Below the pieces are notes generated by a model that saw only the letters and a list, made by a program, of their open reading frames with translations, ran no database searches and was not told the DNA's origin. Below, piece after piece: positions 15,452 through 24,329 of a stretch of 59,813 bases of DNA (positions are counted from its first letter, which is position 1; each line of letters starts with the position of its first letter). The position numbers and the translations under genes were made by a program. This DNA comes from Gammaproteobacteria bacterium (GTDB taxonomy: Bacteria > Pseudomonadota > Gammaproteobacteria > UBA6429 > Thiohalophilaceae): the NCBI GenBank assembly GCA_024641475.1, contig JAHECZ010000014.1, positions 1 through 59,813 on the forward strand, read 5' to 3'.

Positions 15452-15473
15452 AATCTTCAAAAAATTGAAGATT
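15452..15473. promoter_or_regulatory. 22-bp perfect palindrome, possible operator
   Basis: AATCTTCAA-AAAA-TTGAAGATT is a perfect inverted repeat with 9-base arms. It lies in the divergent spacer between the DsrE-like gene and the 15604 membrane protein gene, where a single regulator could control both. Confidence 0.35.
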
Positions 15474-15603
15474 AGTGACAAATAATTTGCGAATTGCTAT
15501 GGCAGGGAATATTCTGACTTTACGTCTTGTACGGTTCTTGGTGCGGCTGTGTCATTCCATCTTTCAGCATGTTTGTGGAATAGAGGGATCGTAGGAGTAG
15601 TTA

Positions 15604-16317
15604 ATGAACATACCTGAACCACCACCATCAGCGCCATCACATTTTATGCTTATTGCCAACACCGAGGGCCGTATGTTGTTCGTTGGGCTGATATTGGCGG
15701 TGGCGTTAGCAATGTTGCTCGGCATTGGCTGGTATTTGTATCCAAAAGAGGTGCTGGTTTATTCGGTCATGACCAGCCTGAATTTTGTGATTGGGCGCGC
15801 CACCGGAATGGCTTTTGGTTATGCGAGTGGCTTTACGCATGTGCAGGTAGTGCCGTTCAATATATTAGTTGAGACGATTCAGGTCATGGTGGTATATCCG
15901 TTATTTGTGTTGAGTTGGAAACAATTAATCATACCGCGTCGTCTGCAACCCTATTTCACCCGCATGCACCGTGCGGCGGAGACGCGTCGTAATATGGTGC
16001 ACAAATTCGGCATCGCCGGCTTGTTTGTCTTCGTGTTTGTGCCATTTTGGATGACTGGTCCGGTGGTCGGCGCCATTATTGGATATCTGATCGGCCTGCG
16101 TCCTTGGGTCAACCTTGGCGTAGTATTGGCATCGACTTATCTCGCCATTGGTGTGTGGGCGCTGCTATTGAACGAGTTAAGCATATGGGCAGTGACTTTT
16201 AACCACTATGCACCCTATGCGCTGGTCATCGCGATCGCATTAATTATCACTGTAATGCAATTGATTCATAGGCGTCATAATCGCAGCAGCATTGCTCGTA
16301 CCACGCTGGAGCAGTAA
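15604..16317 (+). CDS. Small multidrug export-type membrane protein
   Basis: This is a 237-residue protein with GGAG upstream of its ATG. About six hydrophobic segments are visible. The block TGPVVGAIIGYLIGLRPW, preceded by KFGIAGLFVFVFVPFWM, is characteristic of the family annotated small multidrug export protein (Sm_multidrug_ex), related to DedA-like proteins. The N-terminus is short and cytoplasmic, and the C-terminus is basic. Function in the family is unproven despite the name. Confidence 0.75.
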   Translation: MNIPEPPPSAPSHFMLIANTEGRMLFVGLILAVALAMLLGIGWYLYPKEVLVYSVMTSLNFVIGRATGMAFGYASGFTHVQVVPFNILVETIQVMVVYPLFVLSWKQLIIPRRLQPYFTRMHRAAETRRNMVHKFGIAGLFVFVFVPFWMTGPVVGAIIGYLIGLRPWVNLGVVLASTYLAIGVWALLLNELSIWAVTFNHYAPYALVIAIALIITVMQLIHRRHNRSSIARTTLEQ

Positions 16318-16427
16318 AATCACTTGACGTGCCGGCATGGGTGCATGACTATATTTTAGTGATACGAGACTTTTTATTTTATCGGAAACCCGCAATATAT
16401 TAAACCGATATACCCAGTGAGCAGATA

Positions 16428-17354
16428 ATGCAACCAATCGTTTCAATATCGAATCTGTCCAAGACCTACACCAGTGGCTATCAAGCCTTGAAGCAAGTGA
16501 GTCTGGATATCCAGCCAGGCGAAATTCTGGCATTGCTTGGGCCGAATGGCGCCGGAAAGACTACGCTCATTTCTATTGTCTGCGGGATTGTCAATGCCAG
16601 TGCCGGTTCGGTAACCGTTGCTGGTCATGATATCGCAACGGATTATCGAATCACCCGCAGTTTAATCGGGCTGGTACCACAGGAGTTGACGCTCGGCGCT
16701 TTCGATAAAGTCTGGAATACCTTGTGTTTTAGTCGCGGGTTGTTTGGCAAAAAACCGGATTCAAATTATCTTGAGCAATTACTTAAGGACTTGTCGTTAT
16801 GGGACAAGAAAAACAGTGTATTGATGGCTTTGTCGGGCGGAATGAAACGGCGGGTGTTAATCGGCAAGGCACTGGCGCACGAACCAAAAGTGCTGTTTCT
16901 GGATGAGCCGACGGCGGGCGTGGATGTGGAATTGCGTAAGGAAATGTGGACTCTGGTGCGGCGCTTACGCGAATCGGGGGTCACGATTATTCTGACGACA
17001 CATTATATTGAAGAAGCTGAGGCAATCGCGGATCGGGTCGGTATTATAAATCAGGGCGAACTGCTATTGGTGGATGACAAACAGGCCCTGATGCATAAAC
17101 TGGGTAAACGGCAATTAGTGGTTGAACTTGAATCGGCGCTGGAAGTGTTACCCGAGAGCTTATCACCCTGGAAATTGGAGCTGTCTGCAGATCGCAGTCA
17201 GCTTGTCTATACATATGATCCGCATAAATCGAACACGGGTATTGATGGATTGTTGCAGGCTATTCGTGAAGCCGGGTTGTCGATTAAAGATGTCCAAACA
17301 ACCAAAACATCACTAGAGGAAATATTTGTTAGTTTGGTGAAGAGAAAACCATGA
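16428..17354 (+). CDS. ABC-2 type exporter, ATP-binding subunit
   Basis: This is a 308-residue protein. Walker A is GPNGAGKTT, the signature is LSGGMKRR, Walker B is [10 protein letters not shown], and the H-loop is TTHYIEEAE. The C-terminal 80 residues form the tail domain typical of drug/antibiotic exporter ATPases of the YadG/DrrA type. It powers export through the permease encoded next. The genes overlap by 4 bases (ATGA at 17351), a sign of coupling. The substrate is unknown. Confidence 0.93.
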   Translation: MQPIVSISNLSKTYTSGYQALKQVSLDIQPGEILALLGPNGAGKTTLISIVCGIVNASAGSVTVAGHDIATDYRITRSLIGLVPQELTLGAFDKVWNTLCFSRGLFGKKPDSNYLEQLLKDLSLWDKKNSVLMALSGGMKRRVLIGKALAHEPKVLFLDEPTAGVDVELRKEMWTLVRRLRESGVTIILTTHYIEEAEAIADRVGIINQGELLLVDDKQALMHKLGKRQLVVELESALEVLPESLSPWKLELSADRSQLVYTYDPHKSNTGIDGLLQAIREAGLSIKDVQTTKTSLEEIFVSLVKRKP

Positions 17355-18112
17355 ATACTTATGCAATACGAGTAATTTATAAATACGAAATGTTGCGAGC
17401 GTTTGAAACGCTGGCACAGAGTTTTGCATCACCTGTACTATCCACTGTGCTGTACTTTGTGGTGTTTGGTTCCGCCATTGGTTCGCGAATTCAGACAGTC
17501 GAAGGGGTATCTTACGGGACGTTTATTGTGCCAGGGCTCATGATGCTGGCCATCTTGACGCAGAGTATCGCCAATGCATCTTTTGGTATATTTTTCCCCA
17601 AGTTTACCGGGACTATATATGAGGTGCTGTCGGCACCAATTTCTTTTGTAGAAATACTTATTGGTTATGTCGGTGCTGCCGCATCCAAGTCATTGCTCAT
17701 AGGACTGATTATATTGGCGACAGCGGGATTTTTTGTGCCTCTGCATATCATGCATCCGTTCTGGATGTTGGGCTTTTTAATTCTTACCTGTATTTCATTC
17801 AGCCTGTTTGGATTTATCATTGGCCTGTGGGCCACTGATTTTGAAAAATTGCAACTCATTCCCATGTTAGTGGTTACGCCGCTGGTTTTCCTGGGCGGCA
17901 GTTTTTACTCAGTCAACATGCTCCCGCCAGCCTGGCAAACCGTGTCGTTGTTTAACCCGGTGGTTTACCTGATTAGCGGGTTTCGCTGGAGTTTTTTTGA
18001 AGTTGCCGATGTCAGTGTGGGGGTGAGTCTGACCATGGTTTCACTTTTCCTGTGCGCCTGTCTGCTTATTGTGTGGTGGATGTTTAAGACAGGCTACCGA
18101 CTCAAACAATAA
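17351..18112 (+). CDS. ABC-2 type exporter, permease subunit
   Basis: This is a 253-residue protein with six predicted helices of the ABC-2 fold. The motifs are close to Yad[17 protein letters not shown] near residue 55-70, [20 protein letters not shown], and [21 protein letters not shown]. It forms the membrane pore with the preceding ATPase; the ATG overlaps that gene's stop. No third component is present. The substrate cannot be deduced. Confidence 0.92.
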   Translation: MNTYAIRVIYKYEMLRAFETLAQSFASPVLSTVLYFVVFGSAIGSRIQTVEGVSYGTFIVPGLMMLAILTQSIANASFGIFFPKFTGTIYEVLSAPISFVEILIGYVGAAASKSLLIGLIILATAGFFVPLHIMHPFWMLGFLILTCISFSLFGFIIGLWATDFEKLQLIPMLVVTPLVFLGGSFYSVNMLPPAWQTVSLFNPVVYLISGFRWSFFEVADVSVGVSLTMVSLFLCACLLIVWWMFKTGYRLKQ

Positions 18113-18227
18113 ACGCGAAGTAGCCAGGTTTTCCGTAGTAGAGGTATTTCCGGGCAAACAAGGGTAGAATAGCCAAAAAGGTTATATATTTATTTTAATC
18201 ACTGTGAATAATTAATAAGGAACCTGT

Positions 18228-18476
18228 ATGTCCTACACCTCAGAAAATCTCGCCGAATTGAATGTCTTGATGCTTTTTAATCTGTCGACCAGCCAGGAAG
18301 GGATCAAGATTCATCATACGGCAGAGCCAACCGTAATCGCTGCCGCACAACGCTTGTTTGATAAAGGCTTCACCACCCAGGCCGATGGGGGTTATCTCAC
18401 CTCACTCGGCAATACGGCAGCCGAACATGCGCAATCTCTGTTTATTATGCTTAATGCCGATAGTGAAGTACATTAA
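18228..18476 (+). CDS. TIGR02647 family protein
   Basis: This is an 82-residue protein with AAGGAA upstream of its ATG. The pattern LAELNVLMLFNLSTSQEGIK, then IAAAQRLFDKGFTTQADGGY and LTSLGNTAAEHAQSL, matches the TIGR02647 family of small gammaproteobacterial proteins. The family resembles a winged-helix-like fold but its role is unknown. It is followed by a strong hairpin. Confidence 0.85.
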   Translation: MSYTSENLAELNVLMLFNLSTSQEGIKIHHTAEPTVIAAAQRLFDKGFTTQADGGYLTSLGNTAAEHAQSLFIMLNADSEVH

Positions 18477-18488
18477 GTAAATAGTAAA

Positions 18489-18530
18489 CGTCGTAACCAG
18501 AGAGGAAAAAATCCCCAACTGGTTACGACG
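18489..18530. terminator. Bidirectional terminator
   Basis: CGTCGTAACCAG and CTGGTTACGACG form a perfect 12-bp stem. It lies between the convergent TIGR02647 and PA2779-like genes. No long T-run follows on either strand, but the stem is very stable. Confidence 0.7.
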
Positions 18531-18551
18531 GTAATTCTCTGATAATTATTC

Positions 18552-18911
18552 TTATACCAATAGAATAATAATAATGATAATCAGCAGAATAGTTACTGTA
18601 TCCGCACGACCACCCGCAGGCAATGAGTTGATGTTTTGTGCAAGTGACTGCGCTTCGGCATCGGTGAGTGATTCCACGCGACCTTGAATATCAGCAGGGT
18701 TAACCCCCAGTTCACGGAGTTTGATTTTTACTTCTTCGCGATTTAATGAGTCTTTGATGAGCTTGCGGTTTTGCTCGGCTTGTGACTTCTCGACCAAGGT
18801 TTGTGTGTCGACGATTTGTGCATGGGCAGCAGTGGAAAAAAGGCTTGCCGAGAGACAACAAATGCTGAAAATAAATCCAGATGCTTTCAAAAAGCGGTAA
18901 TATGTTTGCAT
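18552..18911 (-). CDS. PA2779-like exported/membrane protein
   Basis: This is a 119-residue protein with a signal peptide (cleavage near AAHAQ). The middle is helical: VEKSQAEQNRKLIKDSLNRE, then VKIKLRELGVNPADIQGRVE and LTDAEAQSLAQNIN. A short glycine/aspartate turn (LPAGGRAD) leads to a C-terminal hydrophobic helix of only isoleucine, leucine and valine. The order matches the PA2779 family of gammaproteobacterial proteins. Function is unknown; it probably sits in the inner membrane with its helical part in the periplasm. Confidence 0.8.
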   Translation of the reverse strand: MQTYYRFLKASGFIFSICCLSASLFSTAAHAQIVDTQTLVEKSQAEQNRKLIKDSLNREEVKIKLRELGVNPADIQGRVESLTDAEAQSLAQNINSLPAGGRADTVTILLIIIIIILLV

Positions 18912-19378
18912 GCCAAGCCCCTAAAATGGATGTTATACCAATATATTAGTTGTTCTGGCTGTCATTAAGCAACTGCCTCCTGCCGAAATTATGCCTTTCG
19001 CATGAAAAAATATGCATGGTATACCATCTATACCGCCAGCAACGATTTGTTAATCATTGGTCTTTTTTTAAACGTCAGTCGTTTTAACCAACGTGCTGCG
19101 CACAATATATCGAACAACGCTTTTGAAGTATGTCAGCAGTTTATTAGATTATTAATGTGGAAATAGTGTGTCAGGCTGATTCAGATCAAACCCGAAATAT
19201 CTGTGCTTGAGTTCTCATTAAAATCGTCTAGCATTAATCATATAACCGATTTTTCAGAAGTGGCGTGACATTATGTCTGATCGATGTCGCGACGAGTCTT
19301 GTTGTCTCGATATTTCATATCCTTGTTCGCTATGTATTTGCCGCATGGATTTCGAAAATATATTTACGGAGAGCCGCC
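18912..19378. other. Intergenic region upstream of the PD40 lipoprotein
   Basis: No gene is supported. The stretch contains a 12-bp perfect palindrome ATGGTATACCAT near 19016. An alternative in-frame reading of the lipoprotein from 19265 has no ribosome site and no sensible N-terminus. Promoters for both flanking genes must lie here, but none is clear. Confidence 0.4.
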
Positions 19379-21337
19379 ATGACAAACTCACCTAAATTAA
19401 CTGCATATCTACCTGTGCTACCTAAGCCAGCTATTCTGTTTCTATGTGCCATATTTTTAGCTGCCTGTGGTGGCGGTGGTGGTGCAACGCCGAGTGGGCA
19501 GGAAAATTCGCCGCAGATTAGCGGTAAACTCAATTACAAGGCGACTCCAGGTGAGATAGTGATGTTGCATGCACAGGATAGTGCAGATCAATCCACTACG
19601 ATTACCTATCAGTGGAATCAAATGGACGGGGCTCAGGTACTCCTCAGTGATGCCAGGGATCGTAATGCCAGTTTTGTGATGCCACCGATTGGGGAAAACA
19701 AGGACCTGACCTTTGTCGTTGATGCGCGCCACGGTGATGGGCATGTGGTGAGCGAAATGCATACGGTGACAGCGACCATGCACATGCAACCCAAACATCA
19801 GCCGCCGGCAGTCACTGCTCAATATGTTGTATTTACAGCTGACAAGGATCTCGACAATCGCGTCGATCTGTATCTGGCCATGCTGGATGGATCCGCCGTA
19901 TATCGCCTGAATGACCCGCTGGTACCCGGTGGCCAAATATTAGAATACAAAATTTCACCGGACCGGCGCTACGTGGCCTATCGGGCGGTTCAGGATACGG
20001 ATAATGTTGTCGAACTTTATGTCGCGCGTGCAGATGGCAGTGGCGTTGTCAAAGTCTCACCGTCATTGCCTGCCAATGGCGATATCTATGATTTCGCCTG
20101 GTCGCCGGACAATTCGCGGCTGGCCTATCGTTCCGATCAGTATACGGATTACATGTATGAACTTTTTACCAGTCGAGTTGATGGTACGTCGAACGCTCGT
20201 GTGTCGGGTCCACTTGTTACAGGTGGTAATGTCGAAAGCTATAGCTGGGCGCCGGATGGTTCTCGAATTGCATATACAGCGGATCAAAATACAAATAATG
20301 TTACCGAGTTGTTCGCGAGTCGTCCGGACGGTACTGGCAATGTTCGTATTTCAGGACCACTGGTGGCTGGTGGTAGTGTGTACAATTACGTTTGGGCGCC
20401 AGACAGTTCTCGTATTGCGTATATAGCCCGGCAATTCACAACCCGTACGGCTGAACTTTTTACGAGTTACCCCGATGGCAGCGGTAATATTCGTGTGTCT
20501 CATATATTACCGTCGGATAATGATTTTCTTAACGGTGATATTCAATGGGCACCGGATAGTTCACGCCTTGCATATAGGTCATATTTCGATTATTACTATT
20601 CGTCCGGCAGTTATTATGTATATTACTATGCCCAGAATATCTACAGCACACGTCCGGATGGGACGGGAGCGACACAGGTCTCGGCTGTACCCAGAGTGTA
20701 TAACGAATATCGATATATAGGACAGTATGACTGGGCACCGAACAGTTCTCGCATCGCTTATTCTGCTGAGCAAAATACCGACAATATTGTTGAATTATTT
20801 ACTAGTGGGCCTGATGGTAGTGGCAATGTCCGTGTCTCTGGCTCTTTAGTGGCTGGTGGTTCGGTGGATTCTTATAATTTCGCCTGGGCACCAGACAGTT
20901 CGCGAATCGCGTATCGTGCCGATCAACTCACTGACAATATCTACGAATTATTTACCAGTGATCCAATTGGCAATGGCAATGTGCGCGTCTCAGGTTCACT
21001 CGCAACAAATGGGAATGTTTACAATTTCAGTTGGTCACCGGACAGTCGTTATCTGGCTTATATGGCAAATCAATTATCCAATGATGTTTTTGAATTGTAT
21101 ACCGCGGCACCGGATGGTTCGCTCAATCCACGCGTTTCCGGACCGATGCCCTATAACGGTGATGTCCAGGGTTTTGTGTGGTCAGCCGACGCTACACGAC
21201 TGGTGTATCGTGCCGATCAATTGGTGGATGATCAGTTCGAATTGTTCGTTGCCGCACCGGATGGCAATGCAGTGAATACCAATATCTCCGGAACCATGAC
21301 AGCCAATGGCGATGTGTTCAGCTTTATGACTCAGTAG
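19379..21337 (+). CDS. Lipoprotein with Ig-like domain and PD40/TolB-type beta-propeller repeats
   Basis: The ATG at 19379 follows GGAG and opens a lipoprotein signal with lipobox LAAC followed by five glycines. The product has 652 residues. Residues about 45-135 look like an Ig/PKD-like domain (GEIVMLHAQDSADQS ... YQWNQMDG). The rest is roughly ten PD40-like units of about 45 residues, each with W-x-P-D-x-S-R-x-A-Y, then D-N-x-x-E-L-F and PDGSGN-x-R-V-S. These build a beta-propeller like TolB/DPP-IV. One unit near 430-470 has a tyrosine-rich insert. It is likely an outer-membrane or periplasmic surface scaffold. No catalytic motif is seen. Confidence 0.85.
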   Translation: MTNSPKLTAYLPVLPKPAILFLCAIFLAACGGGGGATPSGQENSPQISGKLNYKATPGEIVMLHAQDSADQSTTITYQWNQMDGAQVLLSDARDRNASFVMPPIGENKDLTFVVDARHGDGHVVSEMHTVTATMHMQPKHQPPAVTAQYVVFTADKDLDNRVDLYLAMLDGSAVYRLNDPLVPGGQILEYKISPDRRYVAYRAVQDTDNVVELYVARADGSGVVKVSPSLPANGDIYDFAWSPDNSRLAYRSDQYTDYMYELFTSRVDGTSNARVSGPLVTGGNVESYSWAPDGSRIAYTADQNTNNVTELFASRPDGTGNVRISGPLVAGGSVYNYVWAPDSSRIAYIARQFTTRTAELFTSYPDGSGNIRVSHILPSDNDFLNGDIQWAPDSSRLAYRSYFDYYYSSGSYYVYYYAQNIYSTRPDGTGATQVSAVPRVYNEYRYIGQYDWAPNSSRIAYSAEQNTDNIVELFTSGPDGSGNVRVSGSLVAGGSVDSYNFAWAPDSSRIAYRADQLTDNIYELFTSDPIGNGNVRVSGSLATNGNVYNFSWSPDSRYLAYMANQLSNDVFELYTAAPDGSLNPRVSGPMPYNGDVQGFVWSADATRLVYRADQLVDDQFELFVAAPDGNAVNTNISGTMTANGDVFSFMTQ

Positions 21338-21369
21338 AAAGTCAACAAGCTGGCACTTTTATATCATCA

Positions 21370-21412
21370 GACACCGCGCTCCCTCTGCACCAACAGCAGG
21401 GGGCGTGTTTAA
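21370..21412. terminator. Imperfect hairpin after PD40 lipoprotein gene
   Basis: ACACCGCGCTCCCTCTG and CAGCAGGGGGCGTGT pair imperfectly around CACCAA, followed by TTTAATG. It sits between the convergent stops at 21337 and 21422 and is a plausible terminator, weaker than others in this window. Confidence 0.4.
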
Positions 21413-21421
21413 TGTTATTGA

Positions 21422-21748
21422 TTAAAACGCGGCGTAATAGCCCGCTTCACCACCAAGCGTCAATGAACAACAAAAGATACAACGTTCGGTCTTATAAAAC
21501 GGGGTGTTGCGGCGGGTAATATTGGCTGACGCCTTGACCATCATATCCAGTAAAATTGACGACTTGCCGAGCTTTAATTCCTGTGCTTTGAGAAACCTTG
21601 TCCAATAATCCGTACCAGCCTGAATAATCTGGCAGGCCAGATCAAAATCCTGTTCGGCATATTCAATGCACAGGTTCATGACACTATCACCATTCTTCCC
21701 GCGCAACAGGATTTCGACATACTCTGGTTTTGATATTGAAATTGGCAT
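21422..21748 (-). CDS. Hypothetical protein
   Basis: This is a 108-residue protein. The middle is helical (IEYAEQDFDLACQIIQAGTD then YWTRFLKAQELKLGKSSI). The C-terminus has a cysteine group (ERCIFCC). No ribosome motif precedes the ATG, and a later in-frame ATG (MNLCIEYAEQ) exists, so the start is uncertain. I do not recognise the family. Confidence 0.5.
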   Translation of the reverse strand: MPISISKPEYVEILLRGKNGDSVMNLCIEYAEQDFDLACQIIQAGTDYWTRFLKAQELKLGKSSILLDMMVKASANITRRNTPFYKTERCIFCCSLTLGGEAGYYAAF

Positions 21749-21932
21749 GCCAAACCAACTGTAGCAGGGGGCCTGAATTTACTATAGATTGCCAAGTGCA
21801 AATGATCGAGATCATTCCGGATTATTTTTCTTAGTGTGGCAAGTCCGCATCCAGGCAGATTATTCTGGATCTGCTATCAGGACTATCGGTACAGTCGGTC
21901 GTGATGGCTTTGTTGCTATTGCGACACATCCA

Positions 21933-22175
21933 TCAGGAAGCTTTTGAACGCTGCCGCGGGGCCCATAGGGAAGTGCTGCTGCGTGAACGACTATTAAAAC
22001 TGTTCGCTAAATTTTCGGCATGACGCCGCACATGTTCCTGTGTTCCACAGCAACGGCCGACAATACTGGTCGTGTGATTTGCTATCACATAGCGATACCA
22101 TTTGCCTTGTTTCGCGAGTTCCGGGGCTTTGCCGGGTTGGATTTCAATGACTCGATAAGAATTCTGTGTGGCCAT
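21933..22175 (-). CDS. Small conserved protein, paralogue of 36390-36644
   Basis: This is an 80-residue protein with AGGAG upstream of its ATG. It shares a pattern with the protein at 36390-36644: Y-x-V-I, A-P, then W-x-x-Y-x-I, V-G-x-x-x-G-T, HA-x-x-x-A, N-x-R and a C-terminal APR-x-R. It therefore has two copies in one window. The protein is small, basic and soluble. I do not recognise the family and no function is claimed. Confidence 0.7.
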   Translation of the reverse strand: MATQNSYRVIEIQPGKAPELAKQGKWYRYVIANHTTSIVGRCCGTQEHVRRHAENLANSFNSRSRSSTSLWAPRQRSKAS

Positions 22176-22499
22176 GATATCTCCTGTATTTTCGGATGTT
22201 AAGGTAACCAGTGATACACGCCTCAGCTGTTAAATGTAAGTATGCAGTGGCGTCAGTGTTCCATATGATATTTTGCAGCGATTTGAACGTAATATGACAA
22301 ATCGAAGATGTATACAGGTGTGTGCGAATTCAGGATAAATAATATACCAGCCATGAGACTGAATGTCAAATTATTGACATGGTGTTAAGTGCTGCGCGAT
22401 TGATTCGTTGTTACAATATTTACATTATAATACTGGTTAACTTTCCGGGTTTATTGGGCAAGCGCTGATATTAATAACTCAATTCTATATGAGTCTAAA
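22176..22499. other. Divergent intergenic region
   Basis: This 324-base AT-rich spacer separates a leftward small gene from the rightward HNH gene. It contains the inverted repeat at 22363-22380. I see no gene. Confidence 0.45.
22363..22380. promoter_or_regulatory. 18-bp inverted repeat, possible operator
   Basis: ATGTCAA-ATTA-TTGACAT has perfect 7-base arms around a four-base spacer. It lies about 120 bases before the HNH gene. Symmetry and position suit a dimeric regulator; its identity is unknown. Confidence 0.3.
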
Positions 22500-22874
22500 A
22501 TGAAGAGAACAGATAACGATAAGTTTACGCAACTGGCTATCGAAACGCAGCGCGCCCGTGAATTGCGCGATCAAGGTTATCGCGAGCAGGCATTGAAAAT
22601 GTATCCGCATATTTGCGGTCGCTGTGCCCGTGAGTTTGCGCGTGAGAATCTGCGCGAGTTAACCGTGCATCACCGCGATCACAATCACAGTAATAATCCA
22701 TCTGATGGCAGCAATTGGGAATTATTGTGTCTTTACTGTCATGATAATGAGCATCAGCGCCAGATCGAAGCGCAACAGGGAAATAGTTCGACAAGCAATA
22801 ATAAACGTGCGACGGCCACACATAACCCGTTTGCCGATTTAAAAACGATGCTCAGCAATAAGAAGAAGGACTAG
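22500..22874 (+). CDS. yajD: HNH-family protein YajD
   Basis: This is a 124-residue protein, close to the 115 residues of E. coli YajD. It shows CGRCAREF, then LTVHHRDHNHSNNPSDGSNW and LLCLYCHDNEH. Two C-x2-C pairs bind structural zinc and the HH-D-H-N core forms the HNH nuclease active site. Family members are small cytoplasmic nucleases whose DNA target is not established. The start lacks a strong ribosome site. Confidence 0.9.
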   Translation: MKRTDNDKFTQLAIETQRARELRDQGYREQALKMYPHICGRCAREFARENLRELTVHHRDHNHSNNPSDGSNWELLCLYCHDNEHQRQIEAQQGNSSTSNNKRATATHNPFADLKTMLSNKKKD

Positions 22875-22904
22875 AAACACGTTTCAATATATATCATTAA
22901 TGAA

Positions 22905-23249
22905 TTATTCAGAAAGTAATGCCACTGTCGCTTCTGCCGTATGTTTATCGAGCTTGACCAGTATCACGCAATATTCCGGAGTTTCGTTCAATGGGGTAGG
23001 ATCATCGGCGCAACTGCACCCGGCAACAATTCCACTATAGTAAATCCCGGCCTTGGCATGGATAAAGCGCGCGTCGTCCGTTATCGCAAGAATTAAAACC
23101 GTGTGTTGTGTTTCAGCAACCGCACTGCTTACGGACAACCCCTGCTGCAGCGGGAGTAGAGTGGCATCCAGCTCCTCGATTTCGATTTTGATAATGTTGG
23201 AAAACTCTGCAGTTCCCCACGCCTGTAATGCTTTGAAAAATTGAATCAT
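22905..23249 (-). CDS. Hypothetical protein
   Basis: This is a 114-residue protein with alternating beta and helical segments (VLILAITDDARFIHAKAGIY then IVAGCSCADDP). It is cytoplasmic by composition. No ribosome motif precedes the ATG. It runs in the same direction as the NYN gene upstream with a 29-base gap and may be its operon partner. I do not recognise the family. Confidence 0.55.
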   Translation of the reverse strand: MIQFFKALQAWGTAEFSNIIKIEIEELDATLLPLQQGLSVSSAVAETQHTVLILAITDDARFIHAKAGIYYSGIVAGCSCADDPTPLNETPEYCVILVKLDKHTAEATVALLSE

Positions 23250-23278
23250 CGATTAATCAGCGGCTATTAAGGCGATGA

Positions 23279-23752
23279 CTATAATAATAAATCTTTTTCG
23301 ATGGGATGAAACATGCTGGCGGCATGGATCAGTGAATTGGCTGTAAGTGTTGGTACGCCATAGACTTCTGCGCTGATGCCGTAGTCACTTTTGATTTTGT
23401 CCATGAGCAAATCAAAATCACCATCACCTGAGAGCAGCACAACGGTATCGATATTTTTTGCTGTTTGCATTACGTCAATCGTAATGCCGACATCCCAATC
23501 GCCTTTGGCGGAACCATCGCTGCGCTGGATATAAGGTTTGAGCTTGATAGTGAAACCGATCTGTTTGAGGGCATTCTGAAATTTCTGTTGCTTATCGTCG
23601 TCACGCGCAATGGCATAAGCGGTGGCCGCGACGATTTCGCCTTGTGCACTGATGCGCTGCCAGCAAGCCTGATAATTAAACTGACGGCCATAGGCTTGGC
23701 GGGTAGTGTAGTAAATATTTTGTACGTCGACGAATATCGCGATTCGATTCAT
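23279..23752 (-). CDS. NYN-domain (LabA/DUF88-like) protein
   Basis: This is a 157-residue protein. The NYN/PIN-like fold is marked by IAIFVDVQNIYY at the N-terminus, GDWDVGITIDVMQTA in the middle and VVLLSGDGDFDLLMDKIKSD near the C-terminus. Conserved aspartates D9, D98-like and the D-x-D pair would bind metal. Family members are predicted RNases. The ATG overlaps the stop of the glutaredoxin-like gene by 4 bases, so the two are translationally coupled. Confidence 0.85.
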   Translation of the reverse strand: MNRIAIFVDVQNIYYTTRQAYGRQFNYQACWQRISAQGEIVAATAYAIARDDDKQQKFQNALKQIGFTIKLKPYIQRSDGSAKGDWDVGITIDVMQTAKNIDTVVLLSGDGDFDLLMDKIKSDYGISAEVYGVPTLTANSLIHAASMFHPIEKDLLL

Positions 23753-24180
23753 TTGGTATGCGGGATGGCCTCAGCCGATGAATCAGCCGTTTCGCTACCG
23801 AATCTGCCCTGTAAATAATCGATAATGGCATTTGATTCCTGCAGCCAACTGACACTACCGTCGGAGGAAGTGACTTTCAGGCAAGGGACCTGAACTTTAC
23901 CGGTGGCCTGGAGTAATTCATTGCGGGCGGCAATATCATGCTGGGCATCGCGACTCGCAATCGTCAGCGACAGGCGTTTGCAGGTGCGCTGCACCTTGAT
24001 ACAAAACGGACAAGTTTTAAATCGATACAGAACCATTCGCGATGTCGCTGCATCGATGTCCCGTTGGGTAGCCGGATCACGGATGATGCCACGGGGTGTG
24101 GTAATCCAATTGGTAAACAACAGCACAGGGCCAAGCAGCAAACGGACTGTCTTGAAAAAATAACGAATGAATAATCTCAT
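23749..24180 (-). CDS. Membrane-anchored glutaredoxin/GST-N-like protein
   Basis: The preferred start is ATG 24180, giving 143 residues; the longer frame from 24234 has no ribosome site. Residues about 8-30 form a hydrophobic segment (FKTVRLLLGPVLLFTNWI). A glutaredoxin-like domain follows with the redox pair CPFC (RFKTCPFCIKVQ), then VPCLKV and WLQESNAIIDYL, which match the glutathione S-transferase N-terminal fold. It probably faces the cytoplasm and reduces or conjugates thiols with glutathione. It is coupled to the NYN gene. Confidence 0.75.
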   Translation of the reverse strand: MRLFIRYFFKTVRLLLGPVLLFTNWITTPRGIIRDPATQRDIDAATSRMVLYRFKTCPFCIKVQRTCKRLSLTIASRDAQHDIAARNELLQATGKVQVPCLKVTSSDGSVSWLQESNAIIDYLQGRFGSETADSSAEAIPHTK

Positions 24181-24329
24181 GCTAAATGACTTGTTAATTT
24201 GGAAACCGGATTGCAGTATACCATCGTCATTCAACGACGTCAGGCCAAATACCCTTTCTGCTGCTATAAATACGATTGTATGTTTCGCGACAATTGCTGG
24301 TTTAACAGAGCATATAAATGGAGTAAGTC

